Shown piece after piece: positions 51,600-61,800 of a stretch of DNA of 64,000 nt. Position 1 is the stretch's first letter. Every line of letters begins with the position of its first letter. Source of the stretch: Sphingobacterium tenebrionis (GTDB taxonomy: Bacteria > Bacteroidota > Bacteroidia > Sphingobacteriales > Sphingobacteriaceae); NCBI RefSeq assembly GCF_037126265.1, contig NZ_JAYLLN010000010.1, positions 1 through 64,000 on the forward strand, written 5' to 3'. Below the pieces are notes generated by a model. It saw only the letters and a program-made list of their open reading frames with translations. It made no database searches and had not been told where the DNA came from. The translations under genes were made by a program, and so were the position numbers.

Positions 51600-52340
51600 A
51601 TGAAAGTAATAGGTATCATCCCAGCACGTTACGAATCAACCCGCTTCCCTGGCAAGCCTTTAATAGACATTGCCGGATTGACCATGATCCAACGTGTCTA
51701 CAACCAAGCTAAAAACGCTTCCTCCTTACACGAAGTCATCGTCGCGACCGACGACCAACGAATCTTCGACCACGTACAAAGCTTTGCAGGAAATGTCATG
51801 ATGACCAGCAACACCCATCAATCAGGAACTGATCGATGCGCTGAAATCATAAAAAAAACAGCTGGTTTCGATGTTGCCATTAACATCCAAGGCGATGAAC
51901 CTTTCATAGATCCCAACCAGATCGACCTTCTCGTATCCTGCTTCCAACAGGAAGACACCCAGATTGCTACATTAATAAGAAAAATCGAACAGCTCGAAGA
52001 CCTCCAAAACTTCAATAAACCAAAGGTGGTTATCAACAAGCAACTGGAAGCTATCTATTTTTCCCGTCAACCCATTCCCTATTTCCGGGGAAAAGAAATG
52101 AAAGATTGGTTGAACCAGATGGATTATTACAACCATATCGGTATCTACGGCTATCGCAGCGACATTCTACAAGATTTAACAGCACTACCCCTATCCTCCC
52201 TAGAATCAGCAGAATCCTTAGAACAACTGAGATGGATCGAAAATGGGTACAAAATAAAAACGGCTATTTCTAGCCATTTAAATGAATCTATTGATACCCC
52301 TGAGGATCTTCAAATTATCCTTAAAAAATATTTTAGTTAA
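51600..52340 (+). CDS. kdsB: CMP-KDO synthetase (KdsB)
   Basis: 246 residues. It activates 3-deoxy-manno-octulosonate with CTP for lipopolysaccharide inner core assembly. The N-terminal motif IIPARYESTRFPGKPL is diagnostic. INIQGDEPFIDP and YNHIGIYGYR follow. It begins directly after the palindromic repeat cluster. Confidence 0.96.
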   Translation: MKVIGIIPARYESTRFPGKPLIDIAGLTMIQRVYNQAKNASSLHEVIVATDDQRIFDHVQSFAGNVMMTSNTHQSGTDRCAEIIKKTAGFDVAINIQGDEPFIDPNQIDLLVSCFQQEDTQIATLIRKIEQLEDLQNFNKPKVVINKQLEAIYFSRQPIPYFRGKEMKDWLNQMDYYNHIGIYGYRSDILQDLTALPLSSLESAESLEQLRWIENGYKIKTAISSHLNESIDTPEDLQIILKKYFS

Positions 52341-52391
52341 CAGGTTTTAAATGATCCGAATAGCTGGATTAACAGCTTAGAATACCTTCCC

Positions 52392-53297
52392 CTATCTTCT
52401 ATGCTCCGCATATTTGATTTCCGGAAGCAAGGCCATAATCTGGTCATAATCCGGTAGACTTAGCTTCTCCATTTCCTCCATGGCTTTTCCCAGCTCCTGA
52501 GCTTGGGCTTTCGTACGAATTCCCACCACCGAACAAAGAACCGGTTGATGTAATAGTGGATATTTCAACGCCAGCGCCATCGCAGATACATTCAATTCCT
52601 TTGCCGTTTCCTCCACCGCCTTCTGAATCTTCAATACCTGATGCACCGGAATACTGAGGTATTTCTGCGCAGGTTTGTTCAACATCAATCCCTGAGCTAC
52701 CGTCCCTCTAGCAAAAACAGCAATCCCTTCTTCCTTGAGCTTCGAGAAAAATTCCTCTGGCCTCCTATCCAACAGACTGTATTGCATCATGTTGGAAACA
52801 ATCTGGCTCTTCTCCGCATATTTCAGAAAGACGTTTGGCCGAATGGAGGAAATCCCATATTCCTTTATTTTTCCTTGCTCCTTCAACAGCTCAAAAGCCT
52901 CTATAATCTCATCAAATGGATCATCCAAAGTTCCACCATGCAGTTGATAAAGATCAAGGTAATCCGTTTTCAAGCGGCCAAGGCTTTCCTCCACCGCCGA
53001 GAGAATATGCTTCTTAGAAGGAACCCAATCCCACCCAGAACCATCCGATCGCCATTTGTTACCAACTTTAGAGGCCAATACCCAATCCTGACGTTTTCCC
53101 TGCAACAACCTTCCGATCAGTTCCTCATTCTTTCCTTTATCATAGAGGTCCGAAGTATCCAGGTAATTGATCCCGTAGCTCGAGGCTCGTTCTAAAATCC
53201 GATCATTGGTCGATTCATGCCCCTGCATAAAGGACATTGCTCCCAATCCGATTTCAGAAACCTGAAGATTTCCCTTATAAAGCTTGTTTAACTTCAT
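52392..53297 (-). CDS. Aldo/keto reductase
   Basis: 301 residues. Catalytic tetrad Asp and Tyr in INYLDTSDLYDKG, Lys in LASKVGNKW, His in LYQLHGG. An NAD(P)-linked oxidoreductase of unknown substrate. It overlaps the FKBP gene by 23 bases. Confidence 0.92.
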   Translation of the reverse strand: MKLNKLYKGNLQVSEIGLGAMSFMQGHESTNDRILERASSYGINYLDTSDLYDKGKNEELIGRLLQGKRQDWVLASKVGNKWRSDGSGWDWVPSKKHILSAVEESLGRLKTDYLDLYQLHGGTLDDPFDEIIEAFELLKEQGKIKEYGISSIRPNVFLKYAEKSQIVSNMMQYSLLDRRPEEFFSKLKEEGIAVFARGTVAQGLMLNKPAQKYLSIPVHQVLKIQKAVEETAKELNVSAMALALKYPLLHQPVLCSVVGIRTKAQAQELGKAMEEMEKLSLPDYDQIMALLPEIKYAEHRR

Positions 53298-53961
53298 TCA
53301 ATGGCTCCTTTCTCACTTCCAACAATTCTACTTCAAAAATTAAGGTACTATAGGCAGGAATCGGACCAGAAGCTCTTTCGCCATACCCGAATTGGTAAGG
53401 GATAAAAAACTTATACTTCGATCCGGCTTTCATTAATGGAACGCCTCTTTTCCAGCCTTCAATCATATCTTCCAATTGGATAGTGATCGGTTCGCCCCTA
53501 TCATAGGAACTATCAAAAGAGGTTCCATCAATTAAAGATCCTTTATAATGAATCACAACCGTATCGGTTAATGTCGGCTGTAATCCCTTTCCTTCGGTGA
53601 TCACTTGGTATTGTATACCATCTGCTGTTTCCTTAACCCCTGCCACTTTCTTATTCTGCAACAAAAAATCAGCACCTGCTTTTTTTAGTTTTGCCTGTTT
53701 TTCTTCAGAAACACGTTGCATACCTTTCTGGATGACCTCTTCTTTTTGCGTATCATCGAATAGCATTTTCTTGCCATCCAACACATCTTTAAATGCGTTG
53801 GTCAAAATCTGCGAATTCACGGGAAGATCCATCCTCTTCAGATATCCCGCCAAATCCTGCCCTAAGGCATAAGCTAAGGAATCGTTGGCCGTTTTTAAGG
53901 TCTGCGCTTGGGATAGACTGATCCCCGCCAATAAAAATATACTGATTAAAAATGCTTTCAT
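53275..53961 (-). CDS. FKBP-type peptidyl-prolyl isomerase, exported
   Basis: 228 residues with a signal peptide (LISIFLLAGISLSQAQ), an N-terminal dimerisation domain (AYALGQDLAGYLKRMDLPV), and the FKBP domain (TVVIHYKGSLIDGTSFDSSY ... FIPYQFGYGERASGPIPAYS), as in FkpA/Mip. It folds periplasmic proteins. Confidence 0.93.
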   Translation of the reverse strand: MKAFLISIFLLAGISLSQAQTLKTANDSLAYALGQDLAGYLKRMDLPVNSQILTNAFKDVLDGKKMLFDDTQKEEVIQKGMQRVSEEKQAKLKKAGADFLLQNKKVAGVKETADGIQYQVITEGKGLQPTLTDTVVIHYKGSLIDGTSFDSSYDRGEPITIQLEDMIEGWKRGVPLMKAGSKYKFFIPYQFGYGERASGPIPAYSTLIFEVELLEVRKEPLNEVKQAL

Positions 53962-54000
53962 TAGGTATGATTGTGTAAATTATGATTTATGATTGATAAA

Positions 54001-54990
54001 TTAAGATTTATGATTGTTTAATATGTTTTCAACGATAGCATCGGTACAGTCCGGATAATCCACCTTTACCTTTGATTTGGCATTCAACCAAGATTCAATT
54101 TCCAGTTCCGATTTCTTTTTCAAACTTTTAATTACCGGAACGCCAATCTCTTCCAATGAGGCTGCATTCAGATGTTGCTCGTATTGGTTTTTCATCGGAA
54201 TTACCAGTAATTTTTTCTGAAGATACAATGCTTCTGCTGGAGTTTCAAATCCTGCACCACATAAAATCCCCGAAGCAGTCGCCATGGACTTCACAAAAGC
54301 ATCACTGTTGATGGGGTTGATGGTTACATTCTTTAATTGAAATGGCTTTTTGTTATGCTTGGAATAGACCTCCCATTTCACATCAGGAAAACGGGATAGA
54401 TGCTTTAATAGATGGGCATCGTCGTACGATGGTAAATAGACCGTATAATGTCCATTGTCTACTGCGTCCAATTCGCGTACAGAATTACGAATAACCGGTG
54501 TAAATATATGCTGCGCATAACTTTTGAAATGGAACCCATAGGAATGCGTAGATGGAGCATAATTCTTCATGATGAACTTGCCTAGCATATCCGTTTCTTC
54601 TGGTTTAGGACTCGCCGGATCAAAAGCTCCAATCTGATGGCTCAAACCAATACAAGGCTTCTCCTTAAAATAACATGCCCAAGCGGAGATCGGTTCAAAA
54701 TCATTGATCACGAGATCATATTGCTCCACGGGCACCGAATTGACCTCCTTCACAAACTTCCGGACAGTAGAACTCATAAACGTACGCCATAGGTCTACCC
54801 CCCCGCTTTTACCAAATATGAAACTCAGGCCATGGTACCGGTATTTCACTTCAAATGGCAGAATAATATCGGCTTGAATCCCGCTGACCAGTACATCTAC
54901 TTCAGCATGTTTTCGAAGGGATGGAATAATATCTATCGCTCGGCATAAGTGCCCATTTCCAGTTCCTTGAACAGCATATAATATCTTCAT
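54001..54990 (-). CDS. Glycosyltransferase (GT-B, MGT/GT28-like)
   Basis: About 329 residues from MKILYAVQGTGNGHLCRAID, which matches the family start; the longer frame adds 12 residues. The GT-B C-terminal site reads GILCGAGFETPAEALYLQKK, with the sugar-nucleotide-binding GxGxxTPxE pattern. It probably glycosylates a lipid or envelope component. No carbohydrate locus lies beside it. Confidence 0.8.
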   Translation of the reverse strand: MKILYAVQGTGNGHLCRAIDIIPSLRKHAEVDVLVSGIQADIILPFEVKYRYHGLSFIFGKSGGVDLWRTFMSSTVRKFVKEVNSVPVEQYDLVINDFEPISAWACYFKEKPCIGLSHQIGAFDPASPKPEETDMLGKFIMKNYAPSTHSYGFHFKSYAQHIFTPVIRNSVRELDAVDNGHYTVYLPSYDDAHLLKHLSRFPDVKWEVYSKHNKKPFQLKNVTINPINSDAFVKSMATASGILCGAGFETPAEALYLQKKLLVIPMKNQYEQHLNAASLEEIGVPVIKSLKKKSELEIESWLNAKSKVKVDYPDCTDAIVENILNNHKS

Positions 54991-55101
54991 CGAAATATTT
55001 TGGAACCCCAAATTAACAATATTCAATGAATAAGTAAACGTTTAAATATTAACATTCAATGAATTATTTCTTTAATTTAACCTAAACATTTGTTATTCAA
55101 C

Positions 55102-56061
55102 ATGAAACCCCTTTTCATTAGCCTTTTTATTTTATACTTATTTTCCGATAAACCAAAGTGGGGATTTTTTGCGCATAGATTAATTAATGAAAATGCAGTC
55201 TATACCCTTCCCCATCCGTTAAATTCCTTTTTCAAAAGCCATATTTATCGCATAACTTCCTCCGCCATTAATGCGGACAAAAGGGTTTACATCGATACTG
55301 CCGAAGGCAAAAGACATTTTATTGATTTGGATCGATGGCAGCCTAATGATGTTTCATTTGACCTTAATATGGATTCTTTAGACAACAATGAAGATTCTTT
55401 AGACCAATCCTTGGATACCTTGATGGTTCCCTGGTATAAATTAAAGGCTAGACAGGATCGTTTTAATTTCCTCCAACATGGCATGATCCCTTGGCAGATC
55501 GAAATCTCCTATCAGAACCTGGTCTATGCATTTCAAGAAAAAAACACCAAAAACATTATTAAACATGCTGCAGATCTTGGGCATTACATCGCCGATGCAC
55601 ATGTTCCCTTGCATACCAGCAGCAATTATAATGGACAGTTCAGTAATCAATTAGGTATTCATGCCCTTTGGGAATCGCGGCTTCCAGAGCGTTTTTTTGA
55701 AAACTATAACCTTATGGTAGGTACGGCAAGTTATATAGATCATGTTCCATCTTTTGCATGGCAAACCATTAAGGAAAGCCATGCTCGTTTGGACTCTGTG
55801 TTGCTGTTGGAAAAAACCACGGCAGATAGACTACCTGATCTCCATCACAAATCCTTTCAAGCAAGAGGCAACAGTATTCTTCACACTTATTCCAATGCCT
55901 ATTTAGATTTATACCATGAATTATTGGAAGGTATGGTGGAACGGAGGATGCAGAAATCCATCCATGCAGTAGGTTCGTTATGGTGGAGTGCTTGGATTGA
56001 TGCAGGCCAACCTGACCTACCTATTCAAACGAAGAAAGACAAAACAGAAAGCTTCAATTAA
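55102..56061 (+). CDS. Zinc-dependent phospholipase C/S1-P1 nuclease-like exported protein
   Basis: About 319 residues from MKPLFISLFILYLFS; the TTG 12 bases upstream is unlikely. WGFFAHRLINENA, the His/Asp set in ADLGHYIADAHVPLHTS, and GIHALWESRLPE match the family's Trp/His zinc-binding pattern. A hydrolase of phospholipids or nucleic acid at the envelope is likely. It is followed closely by the TonB receptor. Confidence 0.75.
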   Translation: MKPLFISLFILYLFSDKPKWGFFAHRLINENAVYTLPHPLNSFFKSHIYRITSSAINADKRVYIDTAEGKRHFIDLDRWQPNDVSFDLNMDSLDNNEDSLDQSLDTLMVPWYKLKARQDRFNFLQHGMIPWQIEISYQNLVYAFQEKNTKNIIKHAADLGHYIADAHVPLHTSSNYNGQFSNQLGIHALWESRLPERFFENYNLMVGTASYIDHVPSFAWQTIKESHARLDSVLLLEKTTADRLPDLHHKSFQARGNSILHTYSNAYLDLYHELLEGMVERRMQKSIHAVGSLWWSAWIDAGQPDLPIQTKKDKTESFN

Positions 56062-56095
56062 AAATATTTCGATACCTTTGGCAAATTTATTTTAT

Positions 56096-57973
56096 ATGAA
56101 ATACGCCTCCAAGCTATTACTAATCTTAAGTTCAGTACCAACCCTATTATTAGCGCAGCAATCCCAAACGGACAGCACCCAATTACAGGAAGTTCATATT
56201 CAAGGGAATAGACTTCAGATACCGGTCAGTCAATCGAGCCGAAACATACAGATCATTAGTCAGAAAGAGATTCAATCCTTGCCCAGCACCAGCATCAACG
56301 AAGTTCTTCGTTATGCAGCTGGAGTGGATATCAGGCAGCGTGGCCCCTTCGGCACCCAGGCTGATGCTGGGATCGATGGTGGTAGTTTTGATCAGACCAT
56401 TTTATTGGTAAATGGAATCAAGTTCTCCGATCCACAAACTGGTCACCATATGTTGAATATTCCGGTTCCATTGGAAGCTATCGAACGTATCGAGATCCTT
56501 CGTGGTCCTGCCTCTCGAATATTCGGAATTAACGGACTGACAGGAGCAATTAATATCGTTACGAAAAAGGCGGATAGCCATAGCATCTTTGCCCATACCT
56601 ATGCGGGATCTTCCTTTGAAAACCGTGAAGAGGAAGGAAAGAAAGGGATATATTGGGGAAAAGGTATTCAGCTAGGTGGAACAATTTCTACCGAAAAGCA
56701 ACAACATCAGCTTTACCTGACCAAGGAAAATTCAAATGGACAACGATATAATACGGCTTCTGATAATGAAAAAATCTACTATCAGAATCAATTCCAGTTC
56801 AATGATCGAAATGCCCTTCAAATGATGGCTGGATATATTAATAATGAATTTGGTGCCAATGGCTATTATGCAGCGCCAGGTGATAAGGAATCGGAGGAAC
56901 ATGTGGAAACCGTTCATTATAGTTTGGCTTCTACGCATCAACTTGGAAATAAGTGGTTTATCAGTCCTAGGTTTAGCCATCGCTATAATGAAGATGATTA
57001 TCGTTATTACCGAAACGACTTGAGCAAAGGTCGGTCTAAACATTATACCCATACCCTTTCAGGGGAGTTGAACGCAAGTTATAAAAGTGCGTATGGTGAT
57101 CTTGGCCTAGGTTTGGAAACCCGCCAGGAGAAAATCAGCAGTTCGAATATCGGGAAGCATGAACGTGTGAATTTTGGGGCATATACGGAATTTAGGACAA
57201 GTCAGATTAAGAATTTCTTGATCAATTTGGGGGCTTATGTTAATTATAATTCAGATTATGATTGGCAGGTTTTTCCAGGGATTGATGTGAGTTATTTGAT
57301 CGGTAATTATTGGCAGATTGCGGCAAGTACAGGGTCGAGCCAACGGATTCCTACCTTTACGGATCTTTATCTTAACCAAAGGCCAGCGAATATTGGAAAT
57401 CCTGAACTGGTTTCTGAAAATGCATGGCAACATGATCTGACGCTGAAATTTAATAAGGATAGGATTGCTGCCAAAGCGGGTTATTTTTATCGGGATATTG
57501 ATAATTTTATTGATTGGACGAGAGAAAGTACCGCTGTACCTTATCAGGCCATGAATTTAGGGAAAAACCAGGTGCATGGGGTTTTGGTAAATTTTAATTT
57601 GTTACAGCCTTTGGGAGTTGATCAATCCTTGAGATTTCAGGTGGATTATAATTATTTAGATCCTTCTATTATTAATAAGACTGAGAATAAGATATTAAAA
57701 TACGGGATTAAAAGTTTGAAACATCAGTTAGTTGGAACGTTGAGTTATGAGGTTAAGGAATGGTCGTTTACTACAGCAAATAGGTATTTGGAACGAATTT
57801 CTGGAACGCCTTATTTTGTTTCTGATTTTAGGGTTGGGTATCAAAGAAATAATTTTAGGGTGTATGGTGATGTTCAGAATATTTTTGATGAGGAGTATCT
57901 GGAAATTGAAGCTGTGCCGTTATTGGGTAGATGGGTTACTTTGGGGGTACAGTATAATTTGAAGTTTAGATAG
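56096..57973 (+). CDS. TonB-dependent receptor (BtuB/siderophore-like)
   Basis: About 625 residues from MKYASKLLLILSS, giving a signal peptide (SSVPTLLLAQQ). The longer frame starts inside the upstream gene and is rejected. The plug domain shows QEVHIQGNRLQIPV, INEVLRYAAGVDIRQRGPFG and GGSFDQTILLVNG. The barrel ends with a WVTLGVQYNLKF terminal strand. It imports a ligand through the outer membrane using TonB; ligand unknown. Confidence 0.9.
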   Translation: MKYASKLLLILSSVPTLLLAQQSQTDSTQLQEVHIQGNRLQIPVSQSSRNIQIISQKEIQSLPSTSINEVLRYAAGVDIRQRGPFGTQADAGIDGGSFDQTILLVNGIKFSDPQTGHHMLNIPVPLEAIERIEILRGPASRIFGINGLTGAINIVTKKADSHSIFAHTYAGSSFENREEEGKKGIYWGKGIQLGGTISTEKQQHQLYLTKENSNGQRYNTASDNEKIYYQNQFQFNDRNALQMMAGYINNEFGANGYYAAPGDKESEEHVETVHYSLASTHQLGNKWFISPRFSHRYNEDDYRYYRNDLSKGRSKHYTHTLSGELNASYKSAYGDLGLGLETRQEKISSSNIGKHERVNFGAYTEFRTSQIKNFLINLGAYVNYNSDYDWQVFPGIDVSYLIGNYWQIAASTGSSQRIPTFTDLYLNQRPANIGNPELVSENAWQHDLTLKFNKDRIAAKAGYFYRDIDNFIDWTRESTAVPYQAMNLGKNQVHGVLVNFNLLQPLGVDQSLRFQVDYNYLDPSIINKTENKILKYGIKSLKHQLVGTLSYEVKEWSFTTANRYLERISGTPYFVSDFRVGYQRNNFRVYGDVQNIFDEEYLEIEAVPLLGRWVTLGVQYNLKFR

Positions 57974-58419
57974 GTTTGTCCGTCAATGCGAGGAGAACTT
58001 ACGCGTCATTGCGAGGAGGTTTCCACGTCAACGTACGGAAGTTTCCCCGTCATTGCGCCACCTGCGTCATTGCGAGGAGGCACGACGAAGCAATCTTTCT
58101 CCTCGTGTCATCCTGAGCAGCCTTTAAGTGTCATCCTGAGCAACCTTTAAGTGTCATCCTGAGCAGCGTCGAAGGATCTATACGGGTACCAAATGTAGAT
58201 GCTTCGACTTCGCTCAGCATGACATGGGTAAAGATTGCTTCGTTCCTCGCAATGACGCGCCCCCAAGAACCTCCAACGCTCCCACCTACCTCCAACGCCG
58301 CATACCTACCTCCTACACCCCACACACCTACCTCCAATGCCCCCCATACCTCTTCCCAACAAAAAAAAGCTCAATTCCTACGAATTGAGCTTTTTATAAA
58401 TCTTATATTCTTTACAAGA
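57974..58419. repeat. Palindromic repeat cluster and C-rich tract
   Basis: About 450 bases without a gene. Nested palindromes at 58066-58257 repeat the arrangement seen at 51388-51582 (outer GTCATTGCGAGGAGG arm, inner GTCATCCTGAGC palindrome near 58109-58224), with extra left-arm copies at 57981 and 58005. A C-rich degenerate repeat follows at 58258-58356 with ACCTACCTCCAA-like units. Confidence 0.85.
58364..58395 (-). terminator. Terminator of trxA
   Basis: AAAAAGCTCAATTC-CTAC-GAATTGAGCTTTTT, perfect 14-bp arms, 25 bases after the trxA stop on the minus strand; T-run on both strands. Confidence 0.85.
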
Positions 58420-58737
58420 TTACAATTGTTTATCTAATTTCTCAGCAAGAACAGATTTTGGAACTGCTCCAACTTGTTTGTCAACAATCTCACCGTTTTT
58501 AAAATATAATAACGCTGGGATATTACGGATACCGTAACGAACAGAAATATCTGGGTTGTTATCCACGTTAACTTTTCCAACTACTGCTTTACCTTCGTAT
58601 TCTGTAGCAATTTCGTCAACCAATGGACCTACCATACGACATGGACCACACCATTCTGCCCAAAAATCAATTAAAACTGGTTTATCTGATTTTAATACAA
58701 CTTCATCAAAGTTGCTGTCTGTAATTTCTAATGCCAT
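58420..58737 (-). CDS. trxA: Thioredoxin
   Basis: 105 residues. The active site is WCGPCR in FWAEWCGPCRMVGPLV, with the cis-Pro in GIRNIPALLYF. It reduces disulfides in cytoplasmic proteins. Confidence 0.97.
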   Translation of the reverse strand: MALEITDSNFDEVVLKSDKPVLIDFWAEWCGPCRMVGPLVDEIATEYEGKAVVGKVNVDNNPDISVRYGIRNIPALLYFKNGEIVDKQVGAVPKSVLAEKLDKQL

Positions 58738-58836
58738 ACTTTTATGCTTATTTGATTTATCAATAGTATTTATACAAATATAATCATTCCCAACCTTATG
58801 CTATAGGTTTCCACTTAATAAAATTTCTATAGCTTA

Positions 58837-61800
58837 TCAATTTAATCTATAATTCACCCCTTCCAACTCCTCTAAACCATCCAAAAACTCATTCGTAATA
58901 AAAATCTTACGCTTTTTCACCGGCATCTCAATCGTCAGTTCATCCTGCATATCCATGATTTTGAACTTCAATTGACAATTCGCCTCCTGCCCTTCAATAT
59001 GGCAACAATTGATCAAACGCTCTAATTCTGCAATAAATTCCGAATCCAGTTTATGCAATGGAAATTGAATGGTAAAAGTTTTCGCCATCTTTTCCCGAAG
59101 ATCCGAAAGCAATTGGATGTTCTTCAATTCAAATCCCCAGTTTCCTACCTGCTTAAATCTTTCCTGCACCAGTCCCCGGATCTGCACAAAATATCCTTCC
59201 TGTAGATATCCCTTGAATTTCACATAATCTTCACCAAAGACCATGATCTCATACGAATCCGAATAATCCTCAATAACAAAAGATCCGAAAGGTTTTCCAG
59301 ATTTCGCCACACGATGATTCGCCGATTGGATAATCCCACCAACAACCACTTCCTTGTTCTTGATCCGATTGAATTCCAAAGCTACCTCCGGCTCCACCTC
59401 CGAAGCTTTCATCTTATTGATCATCTGCAATTCACTTACCTTATTCGCACAGAAATGCTTGATCTCAAATTTATAGTTATCCAATGGATGGCTGGTCAGG
59501 TAGATCCCGATCACATCCTTTTCATATTTCAACTTCTCGATCAAGCCCCAAGCAGTAGCCGGAGAAAAAGTAGGTTCTGGTAATTCCACCGATCCGCCAG
59601 ACCCAAAAAGACTGGCCTGCGCAGAATTTTCATTCTCCTTGAATTTATGTGCAAATTTGATCGCTTTCTCAATTCCGGTACTGTTATCTGTATCCGAACT
59701 AAAGTATTGCGCCCGGTGGGTATCTTTAAAGGAATCAAATCCACCTGCATATGCCAAACTCTCAAAGGCCTTTTTATTGATCATCCGCAGATCTACCCTT
59801 TTCGCTAGATCAAACAGTGATTTATAAGGTCCAGAACTTCTACTCTCCACGATGGTCTCCACTGCTCCTGCACCAACCCCTTTCACAGCACCCATTCCGA
59901 ATCGAATAGCTCCCTCCTCGTTTACCGTAAATTTATAATGCGATTCATTTACATCAGGCCCCAATACCACTAATCCCATCCTTCTACATTCTTCCATGAA
60001 GAAAGTGACTTGCTTGATGTCGTTCATGTTGTTTGAAAGCACTGCAGCCATATATTCTGCCGGATAATGTGCTTTTAAATAAGCGGTCTGATAGGCAATC
60101 CATGCATAACAGGTCGAGTGCGACTTGTTGAAGGCATAACTCGCAAAAGCTTCCCAGTCGGTCCAGATTTTCTCCAATACCTTTGCATTGTGCCCATTGG
60201 CTTCCGCCTGCGACACAAACTTAGGCTTCATTTTATCCAATACCGCCTTTTGTTTCTTACCCATCGCCTTACGCAAAACGTCGGCATCACCTTTAGAGAA
60301 TCCTGCCAACTTCTGCGAAAGAAGCATTACCTGCTCCTGGTAAACCGTAATCCCATACGTTTCGCTCAGGTATTCCTCACATGCATCCAGGTCATAGGCA
60401 ATTGGTTCAATTCCATGCTTCCTTTTAACGAAGGAAGGAATGTATTCCATCGGTCCCGGACGGTACAGTGCGTTCATGGCAATCAAATCCGCAAATACTG
60501 TAGGTTTCAGCTCCTTCATGTATTTCTGCATCCCCGGAGACTCATACTGGAAGATACCGATGGTTTCTCCACGTTGGAAAAGCTCATAAGTCTTTTCGTC
60601 GTCAATCGGGAAATGATCCGGATCCAGCTCAATATCGTGGCGTAATTTAACGTTGGTGACCGTATCTTTAATCAAGGTCAGGGTTTTCAACCCCAAAAAG
60701 TCCATCTTCAATAAGCCGGCGCTTTCCACCACCGAGTTATCAAATTGGGTAACATACAGATCGGAGTCCTTCGCCAAGGATACCGGAACAAAATTCGTAA
60801 TATCATCTGGCGTAATAATAACTCCACAGGCATGGATCCCTGTATTGCGCATGGATCCTTCCAAAACACGCGCTTGTTTGATGGTTTCCGCCTCAAGACC
60901 AGCTCCATCAGCCAAATTCTTCAACTTATTGACTGCTTCCAATTCTTCCGAACGTAAAGCCTCCTTTAAGGCTTTATCCTCCATATTGAAAATCTTGCTC
61001 AGTTTGAGGTTGGGGATCAATTTGGCAATCTCATTAGCATCTGCCAAAGGCAGATCCAACACCCTTGCTGTATCCTTGATGGATGATTTCGCCGCCATGG
61101 TACCATAAGTAATGATCTGGGCCACTTGCGAAGCGCCGTACTTATCGATCACATACTGCATTACTCGACCACGCCCCTCATCATCAAAGTCGATATCAAT
61201 ATCCGGCATGGATACCCGGTCAGGATTCAAGAAACGCTCAAATAGTAGATCATATTTGATGGGGTCGATATTCGTAATTCCCAAACAATAAGCAACGGCA
61301 GAACCCGCTGCCGATCCACGACCTGGCCCCACAGAAACGCCCATATCTCGAGCCGCAGCAATGAAATCCTGTACGATCAAGAAATAACCTGGATATCCGG
61401 TTTTCTCGATGGTCGCCAATTCAAAATCCAAACGCTCGCGGATATCATCCGTAATTTCCTCATATCGCTTTTCTGCCCCTTTATAGGTTAAATGGGCAAG
61501 GAATGCATTTTCCCCTCTTTTTCCGCCATCCACATCATCTTCTGCATGTTGAAATTCCTCTGGAATCTCAAACTTCGGTAATAGTACATCCCGATTAAGT
61601 GAATACGTTTCGATCTTATCCAAAATCTCCTGGATATTGATGATGGCATCGGGCAGATCGGTAAAGGACTTTTTCATTTCCTCCGCCGATTTGAAATAAT
61701 ATTCTTGGTTCGGCATGCCGAATCGGAAACCTCTACCCCTACCTTTAGGCGTAGATAGTTTCTCCCCATCCTTTACACATAAAAGGATATCATGGGCATG

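Noticed and set aside
55988..56095. Longer N-terminus for the TonB receptor
   Set aside because: It would begin inside the upstream gene and bury the signal peptide; the ATG at 56096 gives a normal signal sequence.
58131..58337. A 68-codon minus-strand frame within the repeat cluster, and a 76-codon one at 51389-51619
   Set aside because: Both are translations of the palindromic repeats (AIF.HVMLSEVEAST type), a known artefact, and not proteins.
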